NCBI RefSeq assembly: GCF_003206645.1
Contig: NZ_PZJP01000005.1
Span: 494,904-558,903, forward strand
Direction of reading: 5' to 3'
DNA from: Salinicola aestuarinus
GTDB lineage: Bacteria; Pseudomonadota; Gammaproteobacteria; Pseudomonadales; Halomonadaceae
DNA: 64,000 nt
Positions 37,540-46,867 of the stretch are shown here, in pieces. The number at the start of each line of letters is the position of its first letter. Position 1 is the first letter of the stretch. The notes below the pieces were generated by a model that was not told the DNA's origin, searched no databases, and worked only from the letters and a program-made list of their open reading frames with translations. Both the position numbers and the translations under genes were made by a program.

Positions 37540-38849
37540 GACGTTTCCTCGGCGTTTGCACGCTCGGCGGCCGCGGTTGCGGCTTCCGCCTCGAGCGGGA
37601 GATGAACGATGAGTCGCTTCGACGTCGACCAATCGAAGCGTGCCTGCGGGATCGACGGCGGGGGGATCGGCTCACGACCGAGTCGCTCCCACTCGCTGGT
37701 CAGCTCGCCGTCTTTGACGGAAAGTGCGATGAGCCGCCAGTCGTCCGGCTCGAAGCGCTCGGCAAGCTCCGTCTGCCAGGTGTCGATGCGTTGATTGCGC
37801 TCTCTCAGACGGTCGAGGGCTTCACGACGCTGGAGGAGACGTGCGCCGGCGTCGCGGGGGATCGCGCCGTCGAGAAAGCGGGACGCGAGAAGAGTCCTGG
37901 ACTGCTCGGTGTGGGCACGCCGGTCGAGCTGCCACTGAGTCAGCGTGATCCCGCCCAGGATCAGGCCCAGCAGGACGGCGGCAACGCCCAGCCGACGTGT
38001 CGAGCGGCCCGGCGAGACACCACGCAAGCCGCGCGGTCGCGATCGCTCGGCGTCGGGGAGTCTGGGGAGCGTCGCCGGGAGCCGTTCGAGCCAAAGGCGG
38101 GGTTGCCGATGGACATCCTCGACGTCATCGGCATCGAGCGCGGCAGGCTCGACGAGCCGGCCTTCCGGCGCCAAGCGCCATTGGCGCGTCAGCCAGGCCG
38201 GCGGCAGTTGGGAAAGCGGCCAGCCGCGGGGCCACGCAAGCCACTGGCGTTGGCGCGATGGCCGGCCGGCCAGCGGCTCGCCCAGCGCCTTGAGCAGCCA
38301 GTGATCCGAGGTGGCCATCACGCTGAGCCGATCGGTGTCGTCGGCCTCCGGCTGCATCATGAACGCCGTGGTCCAGCTATCGATCGCCAGATCCAGCTGG
38401 TCTGCCCAGTCACGCCAGGCGAGAAGCCGAGCGGTATCGATCGCCAGGATCTCGAGTTCGCCGCGTTGATTGGAGAGCGGGTGCAGCGTAAGCGCAGCGA
38501 CGTCACCACACAGCGACTCTTCCAGCAGCGTCGGCCACTCTCGGCGTCGCAGCCCCGGCGGCGTCGCCAGATGGAAGTGGCTCGTCGCTGCAGGATCCAG
38601 CAGCAGTACGCCTTGCCGGCGCTGCAGACACTGACGCAGCGTTGCGAGTTCATCGGTCATGTCCGGCGTCAGATGCCGCCAGCGGGGTTCTGGCTCGCCG
38701 CCGTCGGCCCACCATAGCGCTCGCCATTCGACACGGCTATCGGGCGTGCCACGGTCGGCCGCCGACGGACACGCCACCTGAAGTAGCAGGCGAGGGCGGC
38801 TGGCGCGGGTCGGCAGCCTGCGCCGCGCGCGCTTCGAAAAACGGCTCAT
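37536..38849 (-). CDS. gspL: Type II secretion protein L
   Basis: Inner-membrane protein whose cytoplasmic domain anchors the GspE ATPase. The 437-aa product has a cytoplasmic actin-like domain (about residues 1-280), a transmembrane helix near 290-310 (GVAAVLLGLILGGITL), and a periplasmic domain that pairs with GspM. The extreme N-terminus is very Arg-rich. Overlaps gspK and gspM by 4 bp each. Confidence 0.88.
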   Translation of the reverse strand: MSRFSKRARRRLPTRASRPRLLLQVACPSAADRGTPDSRVEWRALWWADGGEPEPRWRHLTPDMTDELATLRQCLQRRQGVLLLDPAATSHFHLATPPGLRRREWPTLLEESLCGDVAALTLHPLSNQRGELEILAIDTARLLAWRDWADQLDLAIDSWTTAFMMQPEADDTDRLSVMATSDHWLLKALGEPLAGRPSRQRQWLAWPRGWPLSQLPPAWLTRQWRLAPEGRLVEPAALDADDVEDVHRQPRLWLERLPATLPRLPDAERSRPRGLRGVSPGRSTRRLGVAAVLLGLILGGITLTQWQLDRRAHTEQSRTLLASRFLDGAIPRDAGARLLQRREALDRLRERNQRIDTWQTELAERFEPDDWRLIALSVKDGELTSEWERLGREPIPPPSIPQARFDWSTSKRLIVHLPLEAEAATAAAERANAEETS

Positions 38850-39886
38850 GAAGCGTTCTCTTGGAAAACGTTGGCGGGTTCGGTGCCGGCGTCGGGCGCG
38901 CTGGAAACGTAGCCATCGCGGCGTTGCAGAACCCGAACCCGGGCGGCAGCGGAGAGCGGCGACCAGCTACTGATGCCCTCGGCTTTCAGCAGCCGCCAGT
39001 AGTGGAAGCGCTCGCCCCCCAGGGTCAGGGCAAGGTCCAGCGAGACGTAGTCGGGGGTCAACGTCAGCCGGTCGCCGTCGGTATCGAACCAGTCGGCGTT
39101 ATCGCCGAGCTGCGCCCTCACCGCCTCCGCGCTGTGATAGCCGGTGGCCGGGCGGGCGTTGATCAGGCGAATCAACGTACCGCGCCCGGCCCGACCCTCG
39201 AAGAGCGCCTCGAGCAGGGGGAGCTCGGTGAGAGACAACGTGTTGAGATTGAGCCGCCAGGGCCCGGTCTCGGGCAGCGCGCAGAGCTCGGGCAATCGCT
39301 GGAAGCGCTGTGGGTTCAGCGGTTCTATCCAGTTGATCTCGCTCGTGTCCTGCATGAGCGTATCGCCGCTGACACGCGGCGGATCGCCTCGAGCGTAGTC
39401 GGCGCCGTCGAAGCCGTTCGGACGAGCCTGGGTATCGTCGTCGACCCAGTCCGCCAGGCGCGCCGCGAGCGTCGACGGCGTCAGCCCGTCCAGCCGGCTT
39501 GCCGGCAGCCGGGAAAGAAAATCGCGCAGCTGCCGCTCGGCGAGTCTCGAGTCGTCGCCCGCCAGGGCGTTGACGTTGAAGCAGGTGCGCAGATCGCGAA
39601 CGCGCAGGCGCAGGTCGCCCTCGTCGGTGGGGTAGTCCAGCGGCCGTCCCGCCAGCGTCTGCCACCACAGGCTCGCCTGACGCACGTTGCCGTCGGTCAG
39701 CGCACGGATGGCGATGGTTTCGGCGCCGGCGGCGTAGAAGTCGGCCTGGGTCTCGTTCTGCAGCAGCCGCATGCGCGTGACCTGATCGCCTCCCTCTTCG
39801 GCGAGCTGGGTGAGCAGCAGCGCGCAGAGTGCCAGGCACATCAGCACCATCAGCAGCGCCGCGCCGTCCTGTCGGTGGTGGCTCAC
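38846..39886 (-). CDS. gspK: Type II secretion minor pseudopilin K
   Basis: The large minor pseudopilin that caps the pseudopilus tip with GspI and GspJ. The 346-aa product has a short leader with a prepilin-peptidase site at QDG-AALLMVLM and, as usual for GspK, lacks Glu at position +5. The helical insertion domain includes CFNVNALAGDD and NLNTLSLTELPLL. The start is a GTG in a GTGA overlap with gspJ; an open frame extends much farther upstream but runs through gspJ. Confidence 0.92.
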   Translation of the reverse strand: MSHHRQDGAALLMVLMCLALCALLLTQLAEEGGDQVTRMRLLQNETQADFYAAGAETIAIRALTDGNVRQASLWWQTLAGRPLDYPTDEGDLRLRVRDLRTCFNVNALAGDDSRLAERQLRDFLSRLPASRLDGLTPSTLAARLADWVDDDTQARPNGFDGADYARGDPPRVSGDTLMQDTSEINWIEPLNPQRFQRLPELCALPETGPWRLNLNTLSLTELPLLEALFEGRAGRGTLIRLINARPATGYHSAEAVRAQLGDNADWFDTDGDRLTLTPDYVSLDLALTLGGERFHYWRLLKAEGISSWSPLSAAARVRVLQRRDGYVSSAPDAGTEPANVFQENAS

Positions 39887-40533
39887 GACGTCGCCTCCGG
39901 CAGCCGGACAGTGAGCGTCACCGGGTTTCCGTCTCGCCACCAGGTGAGGCGCGCGCCGAGTGTCAGGGGCGTCGCGGGTACTGGATTCCAGCGGCTGCCG
40001 TCGAAGAAGGCCCAGTCGATCCGGGAGACGTCGTCGAGCACGGCGACGACTTGCCAGTCCGGCGTCGTCGCCGCGTCGAGCAGACCGGCACTTGTCAGCA
40101 TCAGCCGTCGCTGGTCGGGCAGCCAGGTCAGCCGCTGACGGCGCAGGCGCGTGTAGTGGTCGCCCAGCGGTACCGGCGTATCGGCGAGGGCGACCCACTC
40201 CAGCGACCGAGAGTCGGTGGCGTAGTCGAGCCGCGCGTTGAGCTGCGGCTGGCCGCTTTCGTGAACCGGCCGCATGACCACGGCTTTCAAGCGGCGATCG
40301 ACCCGTCGCAGCCAACGGAGATCGTCACTGAGTGCCAGCGGCTCGTCGAAACGCTCCCTCGCGTTGGTGAGGCCGTTGACCAGCGCGGCGACGCCCAGTC
40401 CGACCAGCGCCGTCAGGGCGATGGCGATGAGTACCTCCAGCAGCGTGAATCCCCGCTCGGCGCCGTGCGCGACCGCATTGGGTGAATGGGGCGGAGGTGA
40501 ATGGGGAACGGGTGAGTAGGGCTTGGAGATCAT
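39883..40533 (-). CDS. gspJ: Type II secretion minor pseudopilin J
   Basis: Minor pseudopilin forming the tip complex. The 216-aa product has a leader of about 28 residues, rich in Pro and Ser (unusually long), then the processing site ERG-FTLLEVLIAIAL with Glu at +5. The body has the GspJ-type soluble domain with YTRLRRQRLTWLPDQ. The ATG at 40533 overlaps gspI by 4 bp. Confidence 0.92.
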   Translation of the reverse strand: MISKPYSPVPHSPPPHSPNAVAHGAERGFTLLEVLIAIALTALVGLGVAALVNGLTNARERFDEPLALSDDLRWLRRVDRRLKAVVMRPVHESGQPQLNARLDYATDSRSLEWVALADTPVPLGDHYTRLRRQRLTWLPDQRRLMLTSAGLLDAATTPDWQVVAVLDDVSRIDWAFFDGSRWNPVPATPLTLGARLTWWRDGNPVTLTVRLPEATS

Positions 40534-40916
40534 CGCGGCGAAAAGAACAGCGTGAAGGTGATTTCGGCTCGCTCTCGAGCGTCGTCGTGAAACAGCGTGA
40601 GGTCGCCGCGGCGCATGGCGCGAATGGCGGTCGACTGAACGTCGAGTTGCCAGTAGCACCGCGTACCTGCCTGGGTCGTTTCGCCTTCGCTCGAGCCGAC
40701 CGGTGGCCAGTAGTGGGTGAGACGGAACTCCGCCGCCAGGGAGCGAGCGCAGAGCACCATGGGGAGCCGGTCCCGTTCGGCGACGGCGATACGCGTGCGC
40801 TGATTGATCCCTTGGGAGACCCCGACGGCGATGATCGCCAGCAGAAAGAGCGCCACCATGACCTCGAGCAGTGTAAAGCCGCGTTCGGTGGCATGACTTG
40901 CTCGACCGAGATTCAT
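40530..40916 (-). CDS. gspI: Type II secretion minor pseudopilin I
   Basis: Minor pseudopilin that nucleates the tip with GspJ and GspK. The 128-aa product has the processing site ERG-FTLLEVMVALFLLAI and the downstream region typical of GspI. Its ATG at 40916 overlaps the intended gspH stop. Because gspH is frameshifted, the gspH reading frame runs straight into gspI without a stop, making a hypothetical 285-residue fusion from 41387; GspI can still start at its own ATG. Confidence 0.92.
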   Translation of the reverse strand: MNLGRASHATERGFTLLEVMVALFLLAIIAVGVSQGINQRTRIAVAERDRLPMVLCARSLAAEFRLTHYWPPVGSSEGETTQAGTRCYWQLDVQSTAIRAMRRGDLTLFHDDARERAEITFTLFFSPR

Positions 40917-41387
40917 GGTGCCGCCAGCTCGTGGACGCCCAGCGCGTCGACGGCGAGGGTGCGTGTCTCGCCCCGGCTCGACAGCGTCAGCGTGCCGCCG
41001 AGAACTTCTCCCTGCGGCCACCAGGCCAGCCACGGCTCGGCGCCATCCGCCTCGTCGGGGGCGGCTGTCATCTCGAGTGCGACGGGGCGCGACCACTGGC
41101 GCGCCGCCAGCGCGCGCCGGCTCCCAAGCGACAAATCGATAACCCCCTTCGACGGGGCGCCAGCCGATGACCCGCTGCTGGCCCAACGCCACCGCGGCGG
41201 CCAGCTGCCAGTCGCGCGCCAGCCGATCCGTCAGCGTCTGCAGACGATCGCGCTCACCGCCGCCGAGCCAGGCGATGCCGAGCCCTGCCGCCAGTGCGAT
41301 AATCACGATGACCACCAGCAGCTCGATCAGCGTCATACCGCGCTGGCGGCGACCGAGTGCTGCGCGGATGTCCGACCTCGACGTCAT
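40913..41387 (-). pseudogene. gspH: Type II secretion minor pseudopilin H, frameshifted
   Basis: The N-terminal half is normal: processing site QRG-MTLIELLVVIVII and GYRFVAWEP at about residues 83-91. After that the frame leaves the GspH sequence. The expected C-terminal part (ARQWSRPVALEMTAAPD, then EPWLAWWPQGEVLGGTL) lies in another frame down to the stop at 40913. Adding one GC dinucleotide in the repeat GCGCGCGC at 41110-41117 restores a continuous 158-aa GspH. So either one repeat unit was lost by slippage or this is a sequence error. As given, it would encode an altered GspH fused in frame to GspI. Confidence 0.85.
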
Positions 41388-41857
41388 AGCATCCAGTTGC
41401 CGATATCGGCGTCGTTACCGTCGCCACCGGGGGCGGCATCGGCGCCCAGCGAGAGGATATCGACGCTGCCGTGCTCCCCCGGGCTGCGGTACTGGTAGGC
41501 GTTGCCCCAGGGGTCTTCCGGCAGGCGTCGGATGTAACCGTCGTCCCGATAGTTCTTGGGTTCGGGGGCTTGCGTCGGCTTTTCGGTCAGGGCTGCCAGA
41601 CCCTGCTGCGTCGTCGGGTAGCGGTAGTTGTCCATCCGATACATGTCGAGGGCCTGCTCTAGGGTCGAGATGTCGGCGCGCGCCTTCTGCTGCATCGCCT
41701 CGTCCTGATTGCTCAGCACGTTCGGGGCGACGATCGCCACCAGCAGGCCGATGATGAAGATGACGACCATGATCTCCAGCAGGGTGAAACCCGACTGGCG
41801 GTGGGTATCGGTCGTCTTGCCACGTTGAGCGTGTGGGGCTGGCCGGCGGTCGTGCAT
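41384..41857 (-). CDS. gspG: Type II secretion major pseudopilin G
   Basis: The major subunit of the pseudopilus piston. The 157-aa product has the processing site QSG-FTLLEIMVVIFIIGLL and the conserved core KARADISTLEQALDMYR, PTTQQGLAAL, and the calcium-binding C-terminal loop DPWGNAYQYRSPGEHG. CAGGAG precedes the ATG at 41857 with 7-nt spacing, the best ribosome binding site in the operon, as expected for the most abundant component. A 95-bp gap separates it from gspF. Confidence 0.96.
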   Translation of the reverse strand: MHDRRPAPHAQRGKTTDTHRQSGFTLLEIMVVIFIIGLLVAIVAPNVLSNQDEAMQQKARADISTLEQALDMYRMDNYRYPTTQQGLAALTEKPTQAPEPKNYRDDGYIRRLPEDPWGNAYQYRSPGEHGSVDILSLGADAAPGGDGNDADIGNWML

Positions 41858-41952
41858 GGTGATCTCCTGAGGGTCGGGAAGTGAGTGAAACACCGCGTCT
41901 TTCGCCAAGGGTGAACCCGGCGCGTCTCACAAAGATGACGTGAGTCCGGGCA

Positions 41953-43173
41953 TCAGATGGCCATCGCGCCGTTGAGTCGCATGATCGGCAGCAGAATGGA
42001 GAGCACGATGGCGAGCACCACGCCGCCCATGGCGAGAATGATCAGCGGTTCGAACAGGGCGAGCGCCATGTCCACCCGGCGATTGAAGGTCGTCTCCTGG
42101 TTGTCGGCGATGCGCTCGAGCATGTTCTCCAGTCTCCCGCTGGCTTCGCCGCTGGCCACCATGTGCAGCATCGTCGGTGAGAAACGGCCGACTTCCCCCA
42201 TCGCCTTGTGCAGGCTGACGCCCGTGGTGACACGCTCGGCGATGTGATCGACGCTTTCCCGCAGTAGGCAATTGCCGAGCGTGTCCCGGCTGACCCGCAG
42301 CGCGTCCAGCAGGGGAATGCCGCTCTGCGTCAGGATGGCGAGGGTCCGCGTGAGGCGGGCGGTATCGAGCAGCGACACCAGCTCGCCGATCCGCGGCAGC
42401 CGCAGCAGGCCGGCGTCCCAGCGTCGCCGGAAGGCCGCTCGGCGCAGCGCACGGTTGATCGCGACGATCACCAGCGGCACGACGATCGCGAGCCATAACC
42501 CACTGCTCTGGAGCCCTTCGGAGAGGGCGATCATGAACCGGGTGATCCAGGGCAGCGTCATGTCGGCGTTGGCGAACTGATCCGCCAGGCGCGGCACGAC
42601 ATAGGTCATCAGGCCGATCACGACCCCGACCGAAACGACGATCAGCACGGTGGGGTAGACCAGTGCGGTGCGCGCTTTCTGACGCTGAGCCTGAACGCGT
42701 TCCAGATAGTCGGCGAGGCGCTCGAGGACCACGGCGAGACGCCCGGCGCGTTCGCCGGCGGCGACCAGCGCACAGTAGAGCGTGGAGAACGTCGTCGGAT
42801 GCGCGCGTAGACTGTCGGCGAGGCTGTGTCCTTCGCGTACGCGATCGAGCACCGCAAGCAGTAGCGCGCGCGCGCGCGGCTTTTCCGTCTGGTCGGTCAG
42901 CGCCTGAAGCGCATCACCGATCGGGATGCCTGCCTCGATCAGCGTCGCCAGCTGCCGCGTCATCAGCGTCAGCTGGGTGGCGTCCATCTGCGCCCCCCGC
43001 GTACCGGCGTGGGCGGACCGTGCCTGGCGGCCGGCCTCCACTCGCTGCAGCTTGCGAGGGAACAGGCCCTGATCGCGCAAGCGTTGGCGCGCCTGGCGCT
43101 CGCTGTCGGCCTGGACGACATCGCGACGCCGTGCGCCGTTTACCGTCAGTGCGACGTAGCGGTAGGTCGGCAC
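41953..43173 (-). CDS. gspF: Type II secretion inner-membrane platform protein F
   Basis: Polytopic platform protein that couples the GspE ATPase to pseudopilus assembly. The 406-aa product has two T2SSF domains (about residues 60-185 and 265-385) and three membrane helices. A GTG at 43173, preceded by GCGAGG, gives the usual start VPTYRYVAL and a normal length; a TTG at 43206 overlapping gspE (TTGA) is an alternative that adds 11 residues. Confidence 0.93.
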   Translation of the reverse strand: MPTYRYVALTVNGARRRDVVQADSERQARQRLRDQGLFPRKLQRVEAGRQARSAHAGTRGAQMDATQLTLMTRQLATLIEAGIPIGDALQALTDQTEKPRARALLLAVLDRVREGHSLADSLRAHPTTFSTLYCALVAAGERAGRLAVVLERLADYLERVQAQRQKARTALVYPTVLIVVSVGVVIGLMTYVVPRLADQFANADMTLPWITRFMIALSEGLQSSGLWLAIVVPLVIVAINRALRRAAFRRRWDAGLLRLPRIGELVSLLDTARLTRTLAILTQSGIPLLDALRVSRDTLGNCLLRESVDHIAERVTTGVSLHKAMGEVGRFSPTMLHMVASGEASGRLENMLERIADNQETTFNRRVDMALALFEPLIILAMGGVVLAIVLSILLPIMRLNGAMAI

Positions 43174-43202
43174 GTCAGCGCGCCTCGCCGCCGCGGTCGG
43201 AC

Positions 43203-44768
43203 TCAATCGTTACCGAGCTGAATCGCACGGATCACCTCCTCGAGGCTGGTATCGCCGGCTTCCAGGCGCCGATGGGCGGCTTCGGCAAGAGACTGCTGGT
43301 GCGTGAAGGCGTAACGCGCGAGCTGATTTTCGGCCGCACCGTCGTGAATCATTTCGCGCAGGGTGTCGTCGATGGCGATGAATTCGTAGAGACCCAGGCG
43401 TCCGCGATAGCCGGTCTGGTCGCACGAATCGCAGCCGACCGGCGCGGCAAGACGCGCCAGCGCCGGCAGTTCCGCGAAGGGCTTGGCCTCGACGCCGTTG
43501 GGGTCGTGCCACTGTCGGCAGTGGGGGCAGAGCCGGCGCACCAGTCGCTGTGCCATGACCCCCTTGAGACTGGTCGACAGCAGGTAGGATTCGATGCCCA
43601 TGTCGCGCAGCCGGGCGATGGCGCCAAGCGCGCTGTTGGTGTGCAGCGTCGAGAGCACGAGGTGGCCGGTCAGGCTCGACTGCACGGCGATGGCCGCGGT
43701 CTCCAGATCGCGAATCTCGCCGATCATGATCACGTCCGGGTCCTGGCGCAGAATGGCGCGAAGCCCCCGAGCGAAGGTCAACCCGGCGTGGTGGTTGACC
43801 GGCGTCTGACCGATGCCGGGAATGGCGTACTCCACCGGATCCTCGACGGTGAGAATGTTGTGCTCACGGTCGTTGAGGCGGTTGAGACTGGCGTAGAGCG
43901 TGGTCGTCTTGCCGGAGCCGGTGGGGCCGGTATTGAGCAGGATCCCGTTGGGCTGGCGGAGCACCTGCCGGTAGCGCTCGAGCACCGCCGGCGGCATGCC
44001 GAGACTGTCGAGTTCGAGCAGTTCGGCGCGCTTGTCGAGCAGGCGCATGACCACGCGCTCGCCGTGAATGCCGGGCAGCGTGGAGACACGAATGTCGACC
44101 TGCCGGCCCGCGGTGCGAACGGCGATGCGTCCGTCCTGGGGCTGGCGCTTCTCGGCGATGTCGAGCTTGGCCATGATCTTGATACGCGAAATCAGCATCG
44201 GCGCCAGCGCTCGGGGCGGCGTCAGCGCCAGTCGAAGCGCGCCGTCCACCCGAAGCCGTACGTTGAGCGTCTTCTCGAACGGTTCGACGTGGATGTCGGA
44301 AGCGCCGAGTCTCAATGCCTCGGAGAAGACCCCGTTGATCAGCCGGATCACCGGCGCGTCGTTCTCGGCGTCGAGCAGATCCTCGGCGCGCGGCAGCTCC
44401 TGCATCAGGCTGTCGAGATCGACGTGCTCGGCGATCCCCTCGAGAAGCGCGGCCGTACTGGCGCGGTCGCTGTCGTAGAGGGCCGCCAGACGCGCCTCGA
44501 AGCGTTCGTCGTCGAGCCACTCGCAGCCGAGGGCCGTGCCGTGCACTCGCTGCAGCTCCTGAAGCGTGTCGATCTGCGCCGCCGCGCCACCCTCGCGGCA
44601 GTAGAGCCGGTACCCCTTGGATTCCGCGACGGCGGCAATGCCGGCACGCTGCGCGCTGCGATAGCTCAGAAGCGGTCCCGCCTCATGCGCCGGCGAGGCG
44701 GCACCGCCGGCGTCTGTCCCCTCGACAAGGGTATCGCTGGCCGGCTGGCGGGTTGCGCTCGGCTTCAT
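43203..44768 (-). CDS. gspE: Type II secretion ATPase E
   Basis: Hexameric cytoplasmic ATPase that drives pseudopilus assembly. The 521-aa product has the N1/N2 domains, the Walker A motif GPTGSGKTTTLY near residue 280, Asp box ILTVEDPVEY, Walker B DVIMIGEIRD, His box STLHTNSA, and the tetracysteine zinc element CPHC with CDSC. All catalytic elements appear intact. Overlaps gspD by 4 bp. Confidence 0.96.
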   Translation of the reverse strand: MKPSATRQPASDTLVEGTDAGGAASPAHEAGPLLSYRSAQRAGIAAVAESKGYRLYCREGGAAAQIDTLQELQRVHGTALGCEWLDDERFEARLAALYDSDRASTAALLEGIAEHVDLDSLMQELPRAEDLLDAENDAPVIRLINGVFSEALRLGASDIHVEPFEKTLNVRLRVDGALRLALTPPRALAPMLISRIKIMAKLDIAEKRQPQDGRIAVRTAGRQVDIRVSTLPGIHGERVVMRLLDKRAELLELDSLGMPPAVLERYRQVLRQPNGILLNTGPTGSGKTTTLYASLNRLNDREHNILTVEDPVEYAIPGIGQTPVNHHAGLTFARGLRAILRQDPDVIMIGEIRDLETAAIAVQSSLTGHLVLSTLHTNSALGAIARLRDMGIESYLLSTSLKGVMAQRLVRRLCPHCRQWHDPNGVEAKPFAELPALARLAAPVGCDSCDQTGYRGRLGLYEFIAIDDTLREMIHDGAAENQLARYAFTHQQSLAEAAHRRLEAGDTSLEEVIRAIQLGND

Positions 44769-46867
44769 GGCGCAAGGCTCCCCAGCCGATCGCGGGCGGA
44801 GGGGTAGAGCTGCTGCCAGGATGCGCTCGCCGTCGAGGCGCCTTGGGGGGCGTTCGAAAGGTTACCCGCGCCGGTGTTGCCCTCGACCATTGTCTCAAGC
44901 GGCGGCAGCTGCTGATCGGCGTCGAGCTTCTGAAGTACCTGCTGGGCGCGCATGTACTGATACTTTTCCGCGGTGGCGGCATCCAGCGGCTGGCCGTCGC
45001 GGAGTACCCGTGCGCGGATGAAGACCATCAGATTCTGACGCTCGTTCTCGTTGCTGGTGTAGCGAAACAGATTGCCGACCAGGGGAATGTCGCCGAGCAG
45101 CGGTACGCTTTGCTGCGTGCTGCTGGTGTTGTTGCTGATCAGCCCACCGAGTACGACCATGCCGCCATCCTGGGTCACGACGGTGGTCTCGATCTCGCGC
45201 TTGTTGGTGACCACGTCGCTGGCATCGACGTTATTGGCGATCGACGATACTTCCTGACCGATCTCCATGCGGATGGTGTTGTCGGCACTGATGCTGGGGC
45301 GAATGTTGAGCTTGATGCCCACGTCTTCGCGCTGGATTGTCTGGTAGGGGTTGGCGTTGTCCAGCGTGGTGGAGCCGGTGACGAAGGGAACTTCCTGACC
45401 CACCAGGATGTAGGCCTCGGCGTTGTCGAGCGTCATCAATGATGGTGTCGAGAGCAGATTGGTACTGGTATCGCTGCGCAGGGCATTGAGCAGGGCGGCA
45501 AAACTGATACCGCTGTCGCTGAGCCGCCCGACCCCGGCGGTGATGCCGTCGAGACCGCCGAGCAGGCTGCCGAGTGCGGAGGTGTCGTCGCTGATCGCTG
45601 CCGCCGCGATGTCATTGATGCCGGGATTGCCTGACACCGGGAAGTTGACGCTGCCGATCGGCACGGAACCGCTGCCACTGGTGTCGGCGAAGAGCCACTG
45701 CAAGCCCAGCTCGCGGGCGCGACTCTCGCTGATCTCGGCGATGATCGCCTCGACGGCGACCTGGGCGCGCCGCACGTCGAGCCGTTTGACGATCGCCTCG
45801 ACGGCGTCGAGGCGACTCGATGGCCCCGTCAGTACCAGCGCGTTGGTTTCGGGATAGACGGCGAAGCTGACCTCACCGCCGACCCCGCCACCGGCAGTAC
45901 CGCTCGGCGAACGCAGGCGCGACTGCTCGACCGGATCGTCGCCGGCGAGCGCGGGACGCGCTTCATCGGCCCCAATTGCGGCGTGGGAGACGCCGGTATC
46001 GAAGTCGCCGCCGTCGCGCAGACTGCGCAGGACGTTGACCACCGCCTCGGCACTGCCGTGATTGAGGTAAACGACGCGGGTATTGGTCTGGGTGCTGGTC
46101 GGGGTATCCAGCGAGGTGACGAGTCGGCGCAGCCGCGCCCGCTCGCGTGCCGGTCCGTAGGCGACCAGGCCCTGGCCGCTGGGGCTGGCGACGATGCGCG
46201 TTGCGCTGCCGTTCTCCTGCATCACCCCGTCGAGCGTTTCCGCTAGCTCGTCGGCGGCGGCGTAGTTCACCGGAATGACCTCGGCTTCGGTGTCCCGGCG
46301 GCTGTCGAGCCGGGCCGCCAGCTGGGTCAATCGATCCAGGTTGTCCTGCCAATCGGTGACGACCAACAGGTTGCTGTTGGGATAGGCGCTGACAGCGCCC
46401 ACGCGGGCGTCGACCAGCGGCTCGATGATCGTCGAGAGCGTTGCCGCGTCGAGAGACTGAGTCTCGATCACGCGTGTTGCGATGGACTGGCCGTCACCGC
46501 CGCCAACTGGCAACGGCTGGGTCCGGGCGACCTGGTCGGGGACGACGCGCACTCTGCCGTCGGCGAGCGCCACCGTGGCGAAGCCGTTGACCTGAAGCTC
46601 GTTCTGGAACACGCGATAGAGCTCGTCGGCGGTGAGTGCGCGCTGGCTGGTCAGGCTGATCTCACCGCGAACCCGCGGGTCGACGACGAAGTCGCGCCCG
46701 GTGATACGGCCTATGCTCTGGATGAAGTCGGGCAGACTGACGTTATCGAAGTCCACCGTGTAGCGTGCGTCTGATGCCTCTGCCGCCGTCTGCGCCTGGA
46801 CGGAGGCGGTGAACGTGGCGACTAGCACCGCTAGAAGAATGCGGCCGAGCAGCGGGCGCAGTGTCAT
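44765..46867 (-). CDS. gspD: Type II secretin D
   Basis: Outer-membrane secretin, the exit pore. The 700-aa product has a Sec signal peptide ending about residue 26, N0-N3 periplasmic domains, the secretin core with NLLSTPSLMTLDNAEA and VGQEVPFVTGS, EVSSIANN, and the C-terminal VPLLGDIPLVGNLFR. A variable N3 insertion (about residues 290-340) is Gly-rich. A pilotin is not evident in the window. Overlaps gspC and gspE by 4 bp each. Confidence 0.96.
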   Translation of the reverse strand: MTLRPLLGRILLAVLVATFTASVQAQTAAEASDARYTVDFDNVSLPDFIQSIGRITGRDFVVDPRVRGEISLTSQRALTADELYRVFQNELQVNGFATVALADGRVRVVPDQVARTQPLPVGGGDGQSIATRVIETQSLDAATLSTIIEPLVDARVGAVSAYPNSNLLVVTDWQDNLDRLTQLAARLDSRRDTEAEVIPVNYAAADELAETLDGVMQENGSATRIVASPSGQGLVAYGPARERARLRRLVTSLDTPTSTQTNTRVVYLNHGSAEAVVNVLRSLRDGGDFDTGVSHAAIGADEARPALAGDDPVEQSRLRSPSGTAGGGVGGEVSFAVYPETNALVLTGPSSRLDAVEAIVKRLDVRRAQVAVEAIIAEISESRARELGLQWLFADTSGSGSVPIGSVNFPVSGNPGINDIAAAAISDDTSALGSLLGGLDGITAGVGRLSDSGISFAALLNALRSDTSTNLLSTPSLMTLDNAEAYILVGQEVPFVTGSTTLDNANPYQTIQREDVGIKLNIRPSISADNTIRMEIGQEVSSIANNVDASDVVTNKREIETTVVTQDGGMVVLGGLISNNTSSTQQSVPLLGDIPLVGNLFRYTSNENERQNLMVFIRARVLRDGQPLDAATAEKYQYMRAQQVLQKLDADQQLPPLETMVEGNTGAGNLSNAPQGASTASASWQQLYPSARDRLGSLAP

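Noticed and set aside
40530..41387. A single 285-residue ORF suggesting a natural GspH-GspI fusion gene
   Set aside because: The middle 60 residues are Arg-rich out-of-frame translation, and the true GspH C-terminus and its stop are present in another frame.
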